Source: Artemisia argyi (Eukaryota; Streptophyta; Magnoliopsida; Asterales; Asteraceae). From it: a stretch of 64,000 nt of DNA. Every line of letters starts with the position of its first letter. Positions within the stretch are counted from its first letter, which is position 1. The notes beneath the pieces are model-generated. The model was not told the origin of the DNA and did not search any database. It saw only the letters and a program-made list of their open reading frames with translations. Positions 1 through 11,804 of this stretch are shown one piece after another. Location: positions 104,137,350 through 104,201,349 of the forward strand of contig CM060708.1 in assembly GCA_030686995.1 (NCBI GenBank), in the 5' to 3' direction. The position numbers and the translations under genes are program-made.

Positions 1-1242
1 ATCAAATAGAGCAGCATTGCAAAGATTGGCACGTATTTTAGCTGCTCTTTGCTCAGCAAGTAATTCCTCCATGCTTTTTCCATGAGGATTGTCTATGGCA
101 AATGATTCTACCATAGCTTTCCCATGAGAATATGGAATGAGTGGAAATTGTGGGGGTGTGAATGTGTCAAAACCGGAAGGTTGACATTGATTATCATCAT
201 GAGAACCCCCACAATATGCACAAGAGGAACTTGGTGCATTATGAACCGGTATATTAGCCAACTCCTCATTCATTTCTTTTAATGCTTCAAGAACCTCATG
301 ACAAAGGTCTTGCGGGTATCGAGGAGTTGCTTGGATAATTTGGTAGTGTGGAGGTGGGTCTTGAAACGAATAGTCGTAATTGTTGCAAGGAAATGGATTC
401 CCTGTTTGACAATCCGAGCTAAAGTGAGCACCTCCACAGTACTCACAACAATAAAACTGATGTGGTTGTGAGTCGTATGTGCTTGAGTCATAATTGTTAT
501 CAGGAAACTGCTCATAGACAAGCATGTTGCCCAATTAACAATCAGAACTGTAGTGTGGGCCTCCAAAATACTCACAAGAAAAGTTTGTTGTATTTTGATA
601 TGAAGCATCATTGTGATTTGGATAATATGATTCTTGCTCGTATGAATTTGATGGGTAGTTGGAAAAATTTGAATAGTCGTTGAATGAGTTCTGATTAGGA
701 TCATAAGCAAATGAATTCCTCGAACCACAAAACAAACAACTTCCGTCTCGAATATCATTACCACATTGTTCACATGTACACCAACGACATGGCAACCCGA
801 AAAGCGGCTCACCACAACCGACACAAGGAATAAAATCCGGAGGTGGGACAAGTGGTGTACCCTGAGAGCTAGGAATTTCCACCACTTCCGTTATGGTCTC
901 TGGTTTTTGTTCTTGATAAGCGTGAAGATTAGGCAAGTCGTTCTTTTTAGTCACTGCCCTAAGCTCTGTACGTTTGCTTGACAAACTTTTAACCGTAAAT
1001 CGTGAAAGGTTAGGATCAATTCTTGGTTGTTTGTCATTAATAGCACATATCTCGGGCTGTAAAGGGTAGATGGAAGAATTTGGTGAATCATTGAGAGAAT
1101 TTGGACTTATGAACAGATTGCACATAGTACAATATCTGTTACTACAATTATTGCCACATTTCTCACAAATACACCGGTAACAACGATAGCCGTTCTCAAT
1201 CGGGCTTTTATAGTGAAAACACGTGTAGCCGAGAGATGCCAT
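1..1242 (-). pseudogene. Cys-rich zinc-knuckle ORF of Athila-like element A (partial, one stop)
   Basis: One minus-strand frame stays open from the ATG at 1242 to the window edge except for a TAA at 535-537 (codon 236). It starts with a Cys-rich stretch, then a segment shared with the 687-residue ORF of element H (shared from about IDPNLSRFTVKSLSSKR onward), a second Cys-rich ribbon and three C-x2-C-x3-H-x4-C knuckles. The first knuckle has lost its second Cys (CEYFGGPH) and lies next to the stop; the next two read CEYCGGAH and CAYCGGSH. The last part holds the (K/R)SMEELLAE motif also found in H. The ORF occupies the gag position, 169 bp after the primer site, but lacks a recognisable Gag capsid domain. 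A nucleic-acid-binding role is inferred from the knuckles. The 3' end lies outside the window. Confidence 0.75.
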
Positions 1243-1410
1243 AAGAATTATACATGAGAGAGGTATAAGAAGGTAGAATCAAATAGATAGAGGGTAAAAT
1301 GAATATTTTTGGGTTTTTATGAAAAAATTATGAACAAGGATGGATAATATACAAAGAGTGAATATCCAAAGATCACCAATCTTCAAATACATTTGAACAC
1401 GCACACAACC

Positions 1411-1428
1411 TCCCCGGCAGCGGCGCCA
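1411..1428 (-). other. Primer binding site of A (tRNA-Asp type)
   Basis: On the minus strand this reads TGGCGCCGCTGCCGGGGA, one mismatch from the TGGCGCCGTTGCCGGGGA typical of Athila/Tat elements. It lies 5 nt downstream of the LTR end, which fixes the orientation of A as minus. Confidence 0.9.
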
Positions 1429-2280
1429 AAATTTGATTGGCTCCAAACGGTCAACCTAAATTGACCAATGTGATGGTCAATAAGGTCAAACTGCTTAGAG
1501 TCAATCTCCGTGGAAGTATATGGGTTTCCCCTGGTCGTTATGTCCCAGCGAGGTGTGATGGTATGAAACGGGTTTGTGATCGGGTGAATTTGGACAGAAA
1601 GATAAGGAATTTGATTTGTATGATAAAACTAAGAGATGAGGAATGAAAATAACTTAGAAACACTATATGAAAAATTACTGATGAGCAAATACACTAAAAA
1701 CGTGAGCTAAGTCTAAAAACGCGTACGTTTGATTTAATTTACGTAAACGTACGAAATAAAACGCGAGTTTTAAAGAATAAAAATCCTACGGATATGAAAA
1801 TTACATTTTTACAATCCTAATGATAAAAGAAAATTTTTAGAAAAAGAAAATATTTTTTTAGACTTTTTATTTAATTTTTATTAATTAAAAACTATTTAAA
1901 CTTAATTAAACTAATTTAATTATAATAAATACTAAATGAAAAGTTAAAATTGTAATTTTTTTTATATAACTACTTAACCATCACAGGAATCTATAAAAAA
2001 TATAAAAAGTTGCTAAAAATTATATTTAAGCTATTTAAGAAATTAATTACTTATTATTTATTAAAAGCTAATTAAACTATTTTAATTATTATAAATACTA
2101 AACTAATTTATAAATTTATGAATTTTTTTATATAACTACTTTATGCTAACAGAAAGATAGGAAAATTATTACAACCACCAAGAGCTTATTAATAAGCTGG
2201 GAATAAGCAAATAAGGAAAATTAAGCTAAATAAAACACTACTACTATAAGAATAAAATTTGCAAAAGATAACCTGAAAAA

Positions 2281-2360
2281 AGACCCAAGGGCAACTGGAT
2301 TACAGGTACTCACTATCACTCTCAACAAGGGGGAGGTCTCAGGTTCGACCCTGCCTCACC
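2281..2360 (+). repeat. Possible tRNA-derived SINE fragment
   Basis: Contains GGTTCGACCC, a good match to a Pol III B box, preceded by an A-box-like GGCAACTGGATTAC about 45 nt upstream and followed by a T run. No flanking duplication or full-length SINE body is evident. It could be a chance match inside LTR A. Confidence 0.3.
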
Positions 2361-2709
2361 TCTTTTTACCAAACATTTTATTTTTTTTTTAATTTTTCTT
2401 TTACAAACTAATTATACACATAAAATTAAGCTCTTTTTGGCACAAAGTGAATGTTTAAGCCCAACAAGCTATCAAATAAGCTGAAAAGATGGAGACAGAT
2501 GTTGAAAAAGATGGAAACAAGTAAAAGGAAATGGAAATAAGCAAAATGATGCAAAAAGTAGCACTGATAAGCTTAGATTAAGCAAATAAACACTTCCACT
2601 ATGCCCTGTGGAACTAGCAGGCCAGCAGGTATGTTTATGACCATACTTAGCTTATCAAATAAGCTATTAAGCCAATAATAAGCACTGAGGTAGCAAGTTG
2701 GGCAGGTGG

Positions 2710-2948
2710 GCTTTCCAAAAAGCCAAAGTTCACACTGTGGGACCCACAGGTGAGCTTATGAGAAGCCAATGAAAAAGCTCAAATATACTGGTGTACCAGT
2801 ATAGACAGTGGAAATGGGACAACCTAAAAGCTTATTGCATGCTAATTAAATAAGCTGGAAAATGCAATAAAAGCCCTGAACTTTGAAGTTTGATAGATGA
2901 GCTTTCCAAAAAGTCCAAGCTCACCCTGTGGGACCCACAGGTGAGCTT
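2710..2948. repeat. Two copies of a 48-bp hairpin-bearing repeat in LTR A
   Basis: Copies at 2710-2757 and 2901-2948 share GCTTTCCAAAAAG, then TGTGGGACCCACA, then GGTGAGCTT, 191 bp apart. The second copy folds almost perfectly on itself (AAGCTCACC with GGTGAGCTT, and TGTGGG with CCCACA, one bulged base). Confidence 0.7.
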
Positions 2949-3597
2949 TTGAGGAGCTTATGAAAAGACCTTGTGCACACTATTGCAGGGCAACAGAATG
3001 ATCAAACAGTCAATAAAAAGCAACAAGTAAGCTCTTAAGTAAAAATCTAAAAAAATACAAAAAAAATAATCCAATGATCACAAGCTTCCAAAGATTATTA
3101 TCCCAAAAGCACAGGTCCTAAAACTAAAAATGGTGATCATGAAAATTCCTAGAATTTTTGGAAAAACTGACTAAGTGGAAATTTTGACTTTTTCATTTAA
3201 CATGAGAAGTTGACTTAACTGAGCTTTGATTGGTTCTAGTACACTGAAAACATGATAATAAGTTACAATGATGTTAAAATGAGCTAAGTTGAATACTTAT
3301 GGACTGATATGATGAGATATTGGCTTCTAAAAATCCAACAAGGAAACTGTGAGGGAAATGAAAAGGGAATTTTGACTTTTGTCCAAATAACACTCAGTTG
3401 TTATGCTTTTAACTTCCTATTGGGACCTAATGTAGTGTATTTAAACCAAAAACATCAACTGAAACATAGGCCACAGTGGGAAGATCCACTAATCCAAACA
3501 CCCCTATTATTCTAACTGTCAAGGATTTTCAAAACATATTGATGATTTAAACTATGAAAATGATTCCCATGATTACAATATCATAACATAAACCAGT

Positions 3598-4652
3598 TTG
3601 AGCACTGAAATACATGTGTATTCCTTAATACCAATCGTAGATGACAGGTTATATTCCTTAATTCCAATCGTGGGGTGGCGTACGTACTTCCCCAACTCTA
3701 TAAGCTCCTACTTCACTCCTATATCGAGCCTGCAAGAAGCTCCTAATATGGGATCATTAGAATTCGCTCATGCATTAAATATAACCATAAAAACCTAGTA
3801 CGCATTGGTTCATGTTTCTTAAGACGTTCAAGCAAGTTACCCTATGGAAGTCTGCCTGTTTTCTTAAGCCTAACATCGAAATCATTCATCCGTAACAACT
3901 ATAAACAAGCAATCAACCCATAATCAACATCTAGGTTTCACTACATCAAAGCAAACACACAAGAGATCTAGCCTAGCATGTTGAAATCAAGACAAGCGTA
4001 AGATATATTCAAACAACACATAGACATATTGAATGAATTGAAAGGATACTTATCTTAATTGAACATGAAAGGTTTCAAAGGGTGAAAACCCTTGAAAATA
4101 CTAATGAAATCGTGCTAGGGTTTCTCCAAGTCGTCCCTAAAATTGTCCTCTTTTATGAATGAAAATTTCAAAACTATATATAGATTTTCCAATGTGACAG
4201 CGTCAAGAAGAGAATTCTAACGCCGTCAACCCGCCGCCCATAATAATATCGGATTGCCTAGATCCAGATTTGACACCGTCAAGAGCTTTTTTCCTCAGGG
4301 CCGTCACGTGTAAAGGGACCATGACGGCCTATGGTAACGCCGTCATGCCCTATTGTAAAAACATTATGGACCGTCATGGACTCTATCCTCTTCACCTCTT
4401 GTTTTTCTCTTGACGCCATCATTAAGAACTTGGTGACGCCGTCAGGTTCTGTTCCCAGCAAGGAAAATTAAGACTTTGCTGTTTTCTTCACTTTTATGCT
4501 CCAAAAACGTCCAAAATGCTTCCTTTTCAAGAATTCACTCCAAAAGTACCTAAAATCACAAACAGAACGATTTAGGGCAATATTTGATCAAATAAATTCA
4601 ATTCCGGGCTTAAATGACCCCCTAAAAACGGATCATTTTTCGCCTCATCAAA
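3598..4652 (-). mobile_element. Truncated B/E-family LTR nested in LTR A
   Basis: From about 3598 the sequence matches the B and E LTRs (TTCCTTAATACCA, CCCCAACTCTATAAGCTC), and it ends at CGCCTCATCA (4652) like theirs. The TATATATAG box and two pairs of TGACNNCGTCA-like motifs (4195/4218 and 4411/4434) are present. About 400 bp of the left end (the R-U5 side) are missing and no target duplication is seen, so this is an old truncated copy. Confidence 0.75.
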
Positions 4653-5834
4653 TAGCAACTAACACTCAAAAATCCATATGATGCTTATTTGACAGTTAAC
4701 AAAGCAATAATGAGCACCCAAGTAAAGCATTGAACAAGCATGGTATTTTAAACAACAATTTAACTAACAAACTCCAAATAAACATGAATCAGCAAAGGAA
4801 AGTAGATTTTAAGCACTTAAACAGTATTATACAATATGTGAAAAAGGAGCTTACAATTGATACAACTGAGAGATTAGGCACCCAGACTCAAACCACTATC
4901 CTAATGCCTCCCATGAGGCTTCTAAACCATTGCAATCCAAAACATATCCTGCTTCCAACCTTCTTTTTTTTCTTTTCTTGATTTTTTTATTTTTCCACTA
5001 ATTATTTGTATTTTTCATATATTTTTGATTTATTGCACAAAACAAATTTAAATGTATTAAAACCTTTTACAAACTTATAATTAAGCTAAAATAGACTTAA
5101 TGGAACAGGATTAAACAAATTTAAACAAGATTAAGCCAATTTGTCAAATTGCTTAAAAATGCTAAATCCGAATTAGAACAAGGAACATGAAACTTTTATT
5201 GAAAAACTCTTGAAAATACACTGAGAAGTCTTAGTACATTAATCTTGAACTAAAAATTGCACTGGAAAAGTAAAAACAATTAAAGCGACATAATTAAAAC
5301 TAAACTACACTACTACTATTAAAACTAGCTAACACCTTCTGCTTCCATTATTTTCTTCATTTATACACTTCAGGAATGTCTTTTGGCTCTTTCCCACATC
5401 TCTTTTGGGCCATTGGATTAGTGGTATTGATCTGGATCCTTTATTTCGTTTTGGCGGGAAAATGGGATAGTTGCAATTTGGCCTTTAGCTCATAGCAGGG
5501 GGTGGGTTTTGGACAGAGGTGGAGGAAAGTAGTGATAGGTTGAGTGTAGAGGTAATGATGAAGGAGGGGGGTTGGTTTTGTAATGATGAGAAGTTGCAGG
5601 CTATGGCAGTTTGGCAGGTCACGTGTGGGGTGATGTGGAAGATGGTCAAACGTGTTGACCCTGGCTTTATTATTAAAAGGGTGAAGTTAGGCTGTTGTGT
5701 TATTTGGGCTTGGGGTATTAGGTTGGATTTAGGTTTTAAGGGTGGATTGGATAAAAGGGTGGTGTTGGGTTATTATTTGTTTGTGGATTGAGTGATAACA
5801 ATGCTCCATGGCCTGGTTGGTTTGAGTTAATAAA

Positions 5835-6155
5835 ACACAAGGACCAATTGTGTAATGGTTGAAAAGTTAAGGGGAAAATTTGCACATCTTCCAAATTAAA
5901 CCAAGGGTGATTCCTGCCATATTCCAATAATCCAGGGTTCATACATGAGATTTCCAAAATTAAAATTTGCCAGGGACCATTTTTGCAAATTCCAAAAGTA
6001 CAGGGACCAATCTTATAAAATTTCTAAAACGTTCACCCAGGGACCCTTTTTGATAACTTTTGAACTCCTAGGACCATTTTTGAGTTTTCAACGAAAAAAT
6101 ATATGCTCAGGGACCAATTTTGTCAATTTTTGAAAGTTCATGGACTGAAACTGCC
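5835..6155 (+). repeat. GGGACC-type short-period repeat array in the U3 of LTR A
   Basis: Repeated CAGGGACCA, AAGGACCA and variants occur every 30-40 bp (5837, 5869, 5901, 5935, 5969, 6001 and on to about 6155). The same array is clearer in the LTRs of H. Confidence 0.7.
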
Positions 6156-6323
6156 ATTTATGCAAACTTTGTTCGTTTTTCATCTGTTTTTAATCATTTT
6201 GCATCTGAAACATATAAAACACAATCCTGGGATATTTTTAGTATTTTGATGCATTTCTGAGTGTTTTTAAATGTTTTTGCAGTTCAGATTGACCAAAAAT
6301 GATGAGTATTTACACACTCATCA

Positions 6324-7229
6324 TTTACCTTTGGCTTTGTAGACTCTCTCATCACTTAATGGCACAAAGATGTGAGGAATGAGAGGATAATCAAGGCGAC
6401 GACCTTTTGGAGTTGGAGGAATGGGTTCACAAAACCTAAAGAGATGGGTTAGAAGCATCCCGTATGGAAGAGCGGTGGTACCTTGAACCGAGATGTTTGC
6501 CATCCTTTTGGCAATGTAGTAGGCTAAGTTGAAGGTTTGTCGGGTGGAAACACTATAGAGCATGTAGGAAAGACAAGTGTTGATATGGTCCCTATTTCCT
6601 AAAGTGCTAATGACATTGGCCCTAATGATCTCCTCCCACTTCAAGAATTGTGGTCTCAACTCATTGAGCTCCATTCCAAAGGGGTCTTTGGCTACTTCCT
6701 CTCCTCCCCGGGTTCTCCTAGTATGAGAAGTCCTAACAAAAAGATGGTCACGAATTTCCTCTTTGCTCACTAAAGGGGTATCATAAGGATGAATGCGGTC
6801 ATGGATTCAGTCAAGAGTTGAAAGTGGCCATTTGTCGGTGTAAAGACATGTGCCCCGATTAGGGACACGAAGGACTTGAGAAAATTGAGCTAAAGTGATT
6901 TCAAAGTAATTTTGGTTGATAGAGAAGTTTAGTGACATGAGACCTTCATCATCCGTGCAAAGGGTCACGGAAGCATAGAATTCTAGAATGAAACGAGGAC
7001 AAATTGGCTCATCTATGTCCAAGAGACAATCAAAGCCAATAAAAGAGAGTTGTTCCCTAATGTTGGTTCCGGTAAGGAAAGTAGGATCAATGGTTCTACC
7101 CTCATGAACATAACGCCTCTTAAGGTTCTTAAAGATTTCTACTTGGGCCGAGGTTAGCCCTTTGGTCTTGTGGTGTTTGGGTAGGTATTTGGTGGTGTCT
7201 TTGTGGTCATAGAAGGTTACGGGAGGCAT
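6324..7229 (-). pseudogene. Athila ORF1/plant-transposon-protein-like 3' ORF of D (one stop, broken by A)
   Basis: One minus-strand frame from ATG at 7229 stays open to LTR A, interrupted by a TGA at 6807-6809 (codon 141). The protein resembles the plant family annotated as Arabidopsis retrotransposon ORF-1 or putative plant transposon protein: a region ending NYFEITLAQFSQVLRVP, then a PFGMELNELRPQFLKWEEI segment. It has no RT, integrase or zinc knuckle. The frame ends only because LTR A supplies a TGA at its first bases, so the true C-terminus should be left of the window. The same strand as D, and its position about 830 bp past the pol stop, suggest it occupies the env-like 3' position of Sireviruses. 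The alternative is a separate Athila fragment. Confidence 0.6.
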
Positions 7230-8061
7230 GATGAATCTAGAAACATAATTATCAAAATTTTAGCTTTTGTAAGTAGTGGTTTAAGTATATAAAAAAAATT
7301 CTAGTGTGTGCGTATATGAAAACAATATGGAGTTATGATTATCTCGACTCATTTTAATGTTTAAAATGGTTTTACTTATGCAAATTTTGTGTAAATTTTG
7401 AGATAATCCAAATGCTCCTAGTTCAATGTAGCTACGGTTGAATGTACCAGAAAATACATATTAGTTATGTATTCCCTTTAGCATTCAAGAGACATAATGC
7501 AAGTGATGTTTTAAACATAATGTTTTTATTTTGTATTATCAATGAAAAGTTATTTTTCCTAAATGTGAGAAGATTTTTTCAAAATTTTGACATGGGGTGT
7601 TTGGTATAATGTGATAATGTCTTACAAGATGCAATTCCTAACTAATGAAAAAACATAAATTGTTTTGTTTATAACAAATTTTCTTTATGAATTCCTAAGT
7701 TGATGCATAACCCCAAGTTTTTAGTTTTGTGCATAAATAGAGTTTCCTAGACACAGATCAGGAAAGTAATTGTGTTTAGAATACTTACAATGATGGTAGG
7801 AATGAAGAATGGCTGAGCAAGAACCCTAATTTTCGTGTATCAATGGATATAGAAGTGAATAGTAACCGTTTTTGGTGAGTGGTATAAAGTATGGGGCTTG
7901 TACGGTTTATTATGTAAAAAGATAACCTGTGCAGGTGGTTGACGGACTGGGCGGAACCAAAAATAGGGATCCGCCCTTTGATTTTATTGGTTCCGCAAGT
8001 CCTGCAGGTTAAGGACATGAATTTTTGTTTTTGATTTCAACGATTTTATTTAACGTTTGAA
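7230..8061 (-). other. Non-coding segment between pol and the 3' ORF of D; possible leader and intron
   Basis: No convincing gene. Reading with D, GTAAGT occurs near 7785 and a T-rich TTTCTAG near 7240, 12 bases before the 3' ORF ATG, so an intron of about 540 bp is possible. The bases flanking these sites (CATTC, CATCAT) resemble the uninterrupted leader before the 3' ORF of C. A TTTATA box lies near 7880. Confidence 0.4.
7943..7996 (-). promoter_or_regulatory. Post-pol copy of the D GGTTCCG module
   Basis: Motif starts at 7943 (CGGACTG), 7952 (CGGAACC), 7967 (GGATCCG) and 7989 (GGTTCCG), spaced 9, 15 and 22 bp. The D LTR has the same spacing at 22568-22614. Confidence 0.6.
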
Positions 8062-11000
8062 CTATGAAGTAGGTTCCATAAGTCCTAGTCCTAGTCTAAG
8101 AAGATTAAATGGTTCACGTTTAAGAGGTTTTGTAAGGATGTCGGCAATGTTGTCTTTGGAGGATACTTTCTCGATGGAGATGTTTCCTTTTTGAACATTG
8201 TCACAAAGGAAATGATGACGAATTTCTTTATGTTTAGTACGAGCATGTTGGATAGGATTTTTACTAAGGTCGATGGCTCCTTTGTTGTCGCAAAGGATAG
8301 ATATGTCTTTAGTCACAATTCTGTAGTCCACGAGCGCTTGCTTCATCCAAAGAGCTTGTTGACATGCTTTTCCGGCTGACACGTATTCGGCTTCCGTTGT
8401 TGATATTGCGAGTGCCTTTTGCTTCTTTGAGAACCATGAGGTGAGGCAATGTCTAACAAAAGTCGGCATACACTATGTTTTCTATACCCGTTCCTTTGGG
8501 ATACCATAATCCTAAATGTGTAGTGCCTTTGATGTACCTAAAAATCCTTTTTACGGCTTCAAGATGAATTGTTTTGGGATCTTCTTGAAAACGAGCACAT
8601 AGACAAACGCTAAACATAATGTCGGGTCTACTAGCCGTGAGATAAAGTAGACTACCAATCATACCCCTATATTTAGTGTTATCTACGGATTCACTTTCCT
8701 CATCCTTTGTGAGTTTGGTTTCCGAGGACATAGGCGTTTTGATAGGTTTTGAGTCTTCTAAACCAAATTTCTTAAGCATGTCTTTTATGTATTTAGATTG
8801 ATTAAAGAATATCCCATCTTCTAATTGTTTAATTTGAAGTCCTAAGAAAAAGTTGAGTTCTCCCATCATACTCATCTCAAACTCGTCATGCATGATTTTA
8901 GAGAAATCATTGCAAAGCTCTTGACAAGTTGATCCGAATATTATGTCATCAACATAAATTTGAACTATGATAATGTGTGATTCCTTCTTCTTAGTGAAGA
9001 GAGTGTTGTCAACTAGGCCCATGGTATACTTATGGTCAACTAGGAAGGTTTTAAGTCGATCATACCATGCTTTTGGAGCTTCTTATGTCCGTATAAAGCC
9101 TTTTTAAGTTTGTAAACATGATTAGGTTTTTCAAAGTCGGTAAAGCCCGGAGGTTAAGCAACATAAACTTCTTCATTAATAAATCCATTTAAGAATGCAC
9201 TTTTGACGTCCATTTGAAAAAGTTTAAAGTCATGTGCGCATGCATATGCAAGTAAGATTCTTATTGACTCGAGCCTAGCAACCGGAGCAAAAGTTTCTTC
9301 GTAGTCAATGCCTTTTTGTTGATTATAACCTTGTGCTACTAGCCTAGCTTTGTTTCTAGACACAACTCTGTTTTCATCCATTTTATTTCGAAAGACCCAT
9401 TTTGTTCCAATTATAGTTTGATTCTTTGGTTGAGGAACTAGAGTCCAAACATCATTTCTAATAAATTGGTTCAATTCTTCTTGCATAGCAATTATCCAAG
9501 ATTTATCATTTATAGATTCTTTTATATTTTTGGGTTCAATGGTTGATATAAAACAAAAATAGTTACTTTCGTTTTGAGCTTTTGATCTTAAGGTTCTTTC
9601 ATTAAGTTTACCTATGACACTATCTAATGGATGACTTTTAGATTCTTTGACATTGATTATTTCTCTATTTGATAGTTCATCTTCCTTGTCGTTTTCTAAA
9701 TCAATTTGATTAACAACTTGACTTTCAACTAAGTCATCATCTACCAAAGGTGATGTCTTAGAGGGAGGTGGACTTTCGTCAATTGTTGCATTTAACGATT
9801 CCTCGACTCTTAAAGTTTCCTTATTTAGAACAATATAAGCTTTGTTATTTTGTGAATATCCAAGGAACACACCTTCATAAGACTTTGCGTCAAATTTAGT
9901 GAGATAATCCTTTGTGTTTAGTATAAAGCATTTACTCCCAAATACTTTAAAGTATCCTAATGTTGGTCTTTACCTCTATATATTTCATATAGAGTTTTAT
10001 CTAAAAATGGTCTAATTAGGACTCAGTTTAAGATATAAGTTGATGTGTCGATGGCATTATACTAAAACTTTTGTGGAATATTTTGTTCGTTAAGCATTGT
10101 TCTACTCATATCTTGAAGTGTCCGGTTTTTACGTTCTACTACACCATTAGATTGAGGAGTGCGAGGAGCCGAGAAATTATGTGTTATACAATTTTTGTCA
10201 CAAAATTCACCGAATTGTATTTCGTTATCAAATTCCCGACCATGATCCGTTCTAATAGACACAATGCAATTTCCTAGTTGATTTTGAATTTTCTTTCCAA
10301 GAATTTCAAATTGTTCGAAAGCTTCATCTTTACTTTTCAAAAATCTTGTCCATGTATATCGTGAAAAATCATCTACTATGACCAAAGTATAGAAGTTGCC
10401 TCGATAACTTTGAATAGCGGATGGACCGAACAAATCCATATGCAAAAGTTCTAAACATCTAGTTGTGGATACCATATTTTTAGCCTTATGGCTACTATGA
10501 ACTTGTTTACCAATTTTGCAAGCATCACAAAAGTGTTGGTCGTATTTCAACTTGGATAGGTTTCTAACTAATTCCTTAGAGGATAGGGATTGAATAAGTC
10601 TCATATTAGCGTGACCTAAGCGTCTATGCCAAAGAGTCGAGGACTCATCTAATGAGGTAAGAAAAAGTTTATCTCTAGATGTTTTATCAATTTTCATGAC
10701 GTATACGTTGTTTTTAAGAACTCCTTTATCTATAGTTATACCATTTTTAAGTATTTTACTTTCGTTTTCACTAAAGAGTACTTTTTACTTTTTGCAGCAA
10801 AGTTGGCTAATGCTAAGAAGATTAAATCCTAAGTTATCAACATGAGCTACATCATCAATAGATAGAGAGTCATGAGAGATAGTACCTTTTCCGATGATTT
10901 TACTTTTAAGCTTGCTACCAAAAGTGACGTTACCTCCGTCATAGACTTGATAGGTAGAGAAAAGGCTTTTGTCCCCCGTCATGTGTCTTGAACAACTGCT

Positions 11001-11799
11001 ATCTTTGATCCATTCATCTGGTTCCAAACACACTTTTAAGCACACCTATTTTATAACAAGCATTCAAACATTTGGTCCCAAATATCTCATGGGTCCATTT
11101 TGGTTAATCATGACATTACCTTGATTCATGTAAGGAAATGGTGGATATGGGTTCCAAGACATAGATTTTGGAGCTTGATGATGTCTAGGTAAGTTTTGAC
11201 CCCAGCTATGTTGAAAGTAGGGTTGTGTTGTAGTTGCTCTTTGGAAAGGGGCGTTTGGATATAGACGGTTTAGGTCTTGGTTGAGTAGTTCTAGTTCTAA
11301 ATTCATTTTTAGCAAGTCCTACTCCTATTTTAATGGCCGGTTTAAGTTTGGTTTCAGTAGAACTAGTGTTTGACTTCTTTGTAACTTTAACAAATTCACT
11401 ACGGTTAGTTTTTAAGCTGTTTTGTACTGCAGCAGTGTCCACGGAACCAATGGGTTCAACGGGCGAAACCAAATTTTTGGTTCCGTCAATTCCGTGGGTC
11501 ATTGTTGCGGTTTTGTCATTTTCTTGTCCTTTTTCGCCTTGTTTTGTTAAACTACTTATTGATCCTGTTTACATGAATCCTAACCCTGTTCTATCAAAGT
11601 GCGACTTTCGGAGTTTCATTATTTCATCCGCACAACAAATACTTTTATCAAACTTCTTAAACTTTGAGTTTTGTTTAATAAGACTATCTTGTGTGATTTT
11701 AGGCTTCTCAATTTCAAGTTTGAATTCTTGACATGATTTTCACGTTGTGTCAATGTTTTTCCTCTTTTCCAAACTTTTAGCTTTTTCTTTTAATTCATA
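8062..11799 (-). pseudogene. D pol: protease, integrase, reverse transcriptase, RNase H (decayed)
   Basis: Domain order on the minus strand: coiled linker (11.8-11.1 kb); retropepsin-like WIKDSSCSRHMTG at about 11.0 kb, where the catalytic DSG is DSS; GAG-pre-integrase LWHRRLGHANM with the zinc-binding CDACKIGK; integrase with HMDLFGP, RTDHGREF and VVERKNRT carrying D, D and E; RT with [13 protein letters not shown] and [11 protein letters not shown]; RNase H ending LRLGLGLME. Coding is split over at least three frames by stops and frameshifts. A deletion near 8455 removes about 20 residues after VYAD, including the conserved RNase H DHAGD and RKSTSG segment seen in C. It is close in sequence to C, so C and D are related lineages. 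Confidence 0.9.
11442..11494 (+). promoter_or_regulatory. Inverted internal copy of the D module, inside the coding linker
   Basis: Starts at 11442 (CGGAACC), 11464 (CGAAACC), 11479 (GGTTCCG) and 11488 (AATTCCG), spaced 22, 15 and 9 bp: the mirror image of the LTR copy (9, 15, 22). It lies within the translated gag-protease linker of D. Confidence 0.55.
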
Positions 11800-11804
11800 A
11801 ACTT
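11800..11804. other. Target site duplication of C, left
   Basis: AACTT, matching 20651-20655 exactly. Confidence 0.92.

Larger units (their letters stand above)
1434..6323 (-). repeat. 5' LTR of element A (4.9 kb)
   Basis: Plus-strand TG at 1434 and CA at 6322-6323 bound the LTR; the primer site follows at the left. Both ends match the 3.75-kb LTRs of H, so A and H are one family, but much of the middle has diverged. The extra length is largely a truncated foreign LTR at about 3598-4652. The first 24 nt of the LTR (minus strand) form an 8-bp inverted repeat, TGATGAGT/ACTCATCA. The bases just outside, 6324-6328 (TTTAC), should be the target duplication, but the partner lies beyond the window. 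A interrupts an open frame of D at exactly this point. The many short ORFs inside have no protein-like features. The stretch 1680-2270 is very A+T-rich with no gene. Confidence 0.88.

Noticed and set aside
2281..2360. Functional tRNA gene
   Set aside because: B-box match only; no cloverleaf or anticodon arm can be folded, so at most a SINE or tRNA relic.
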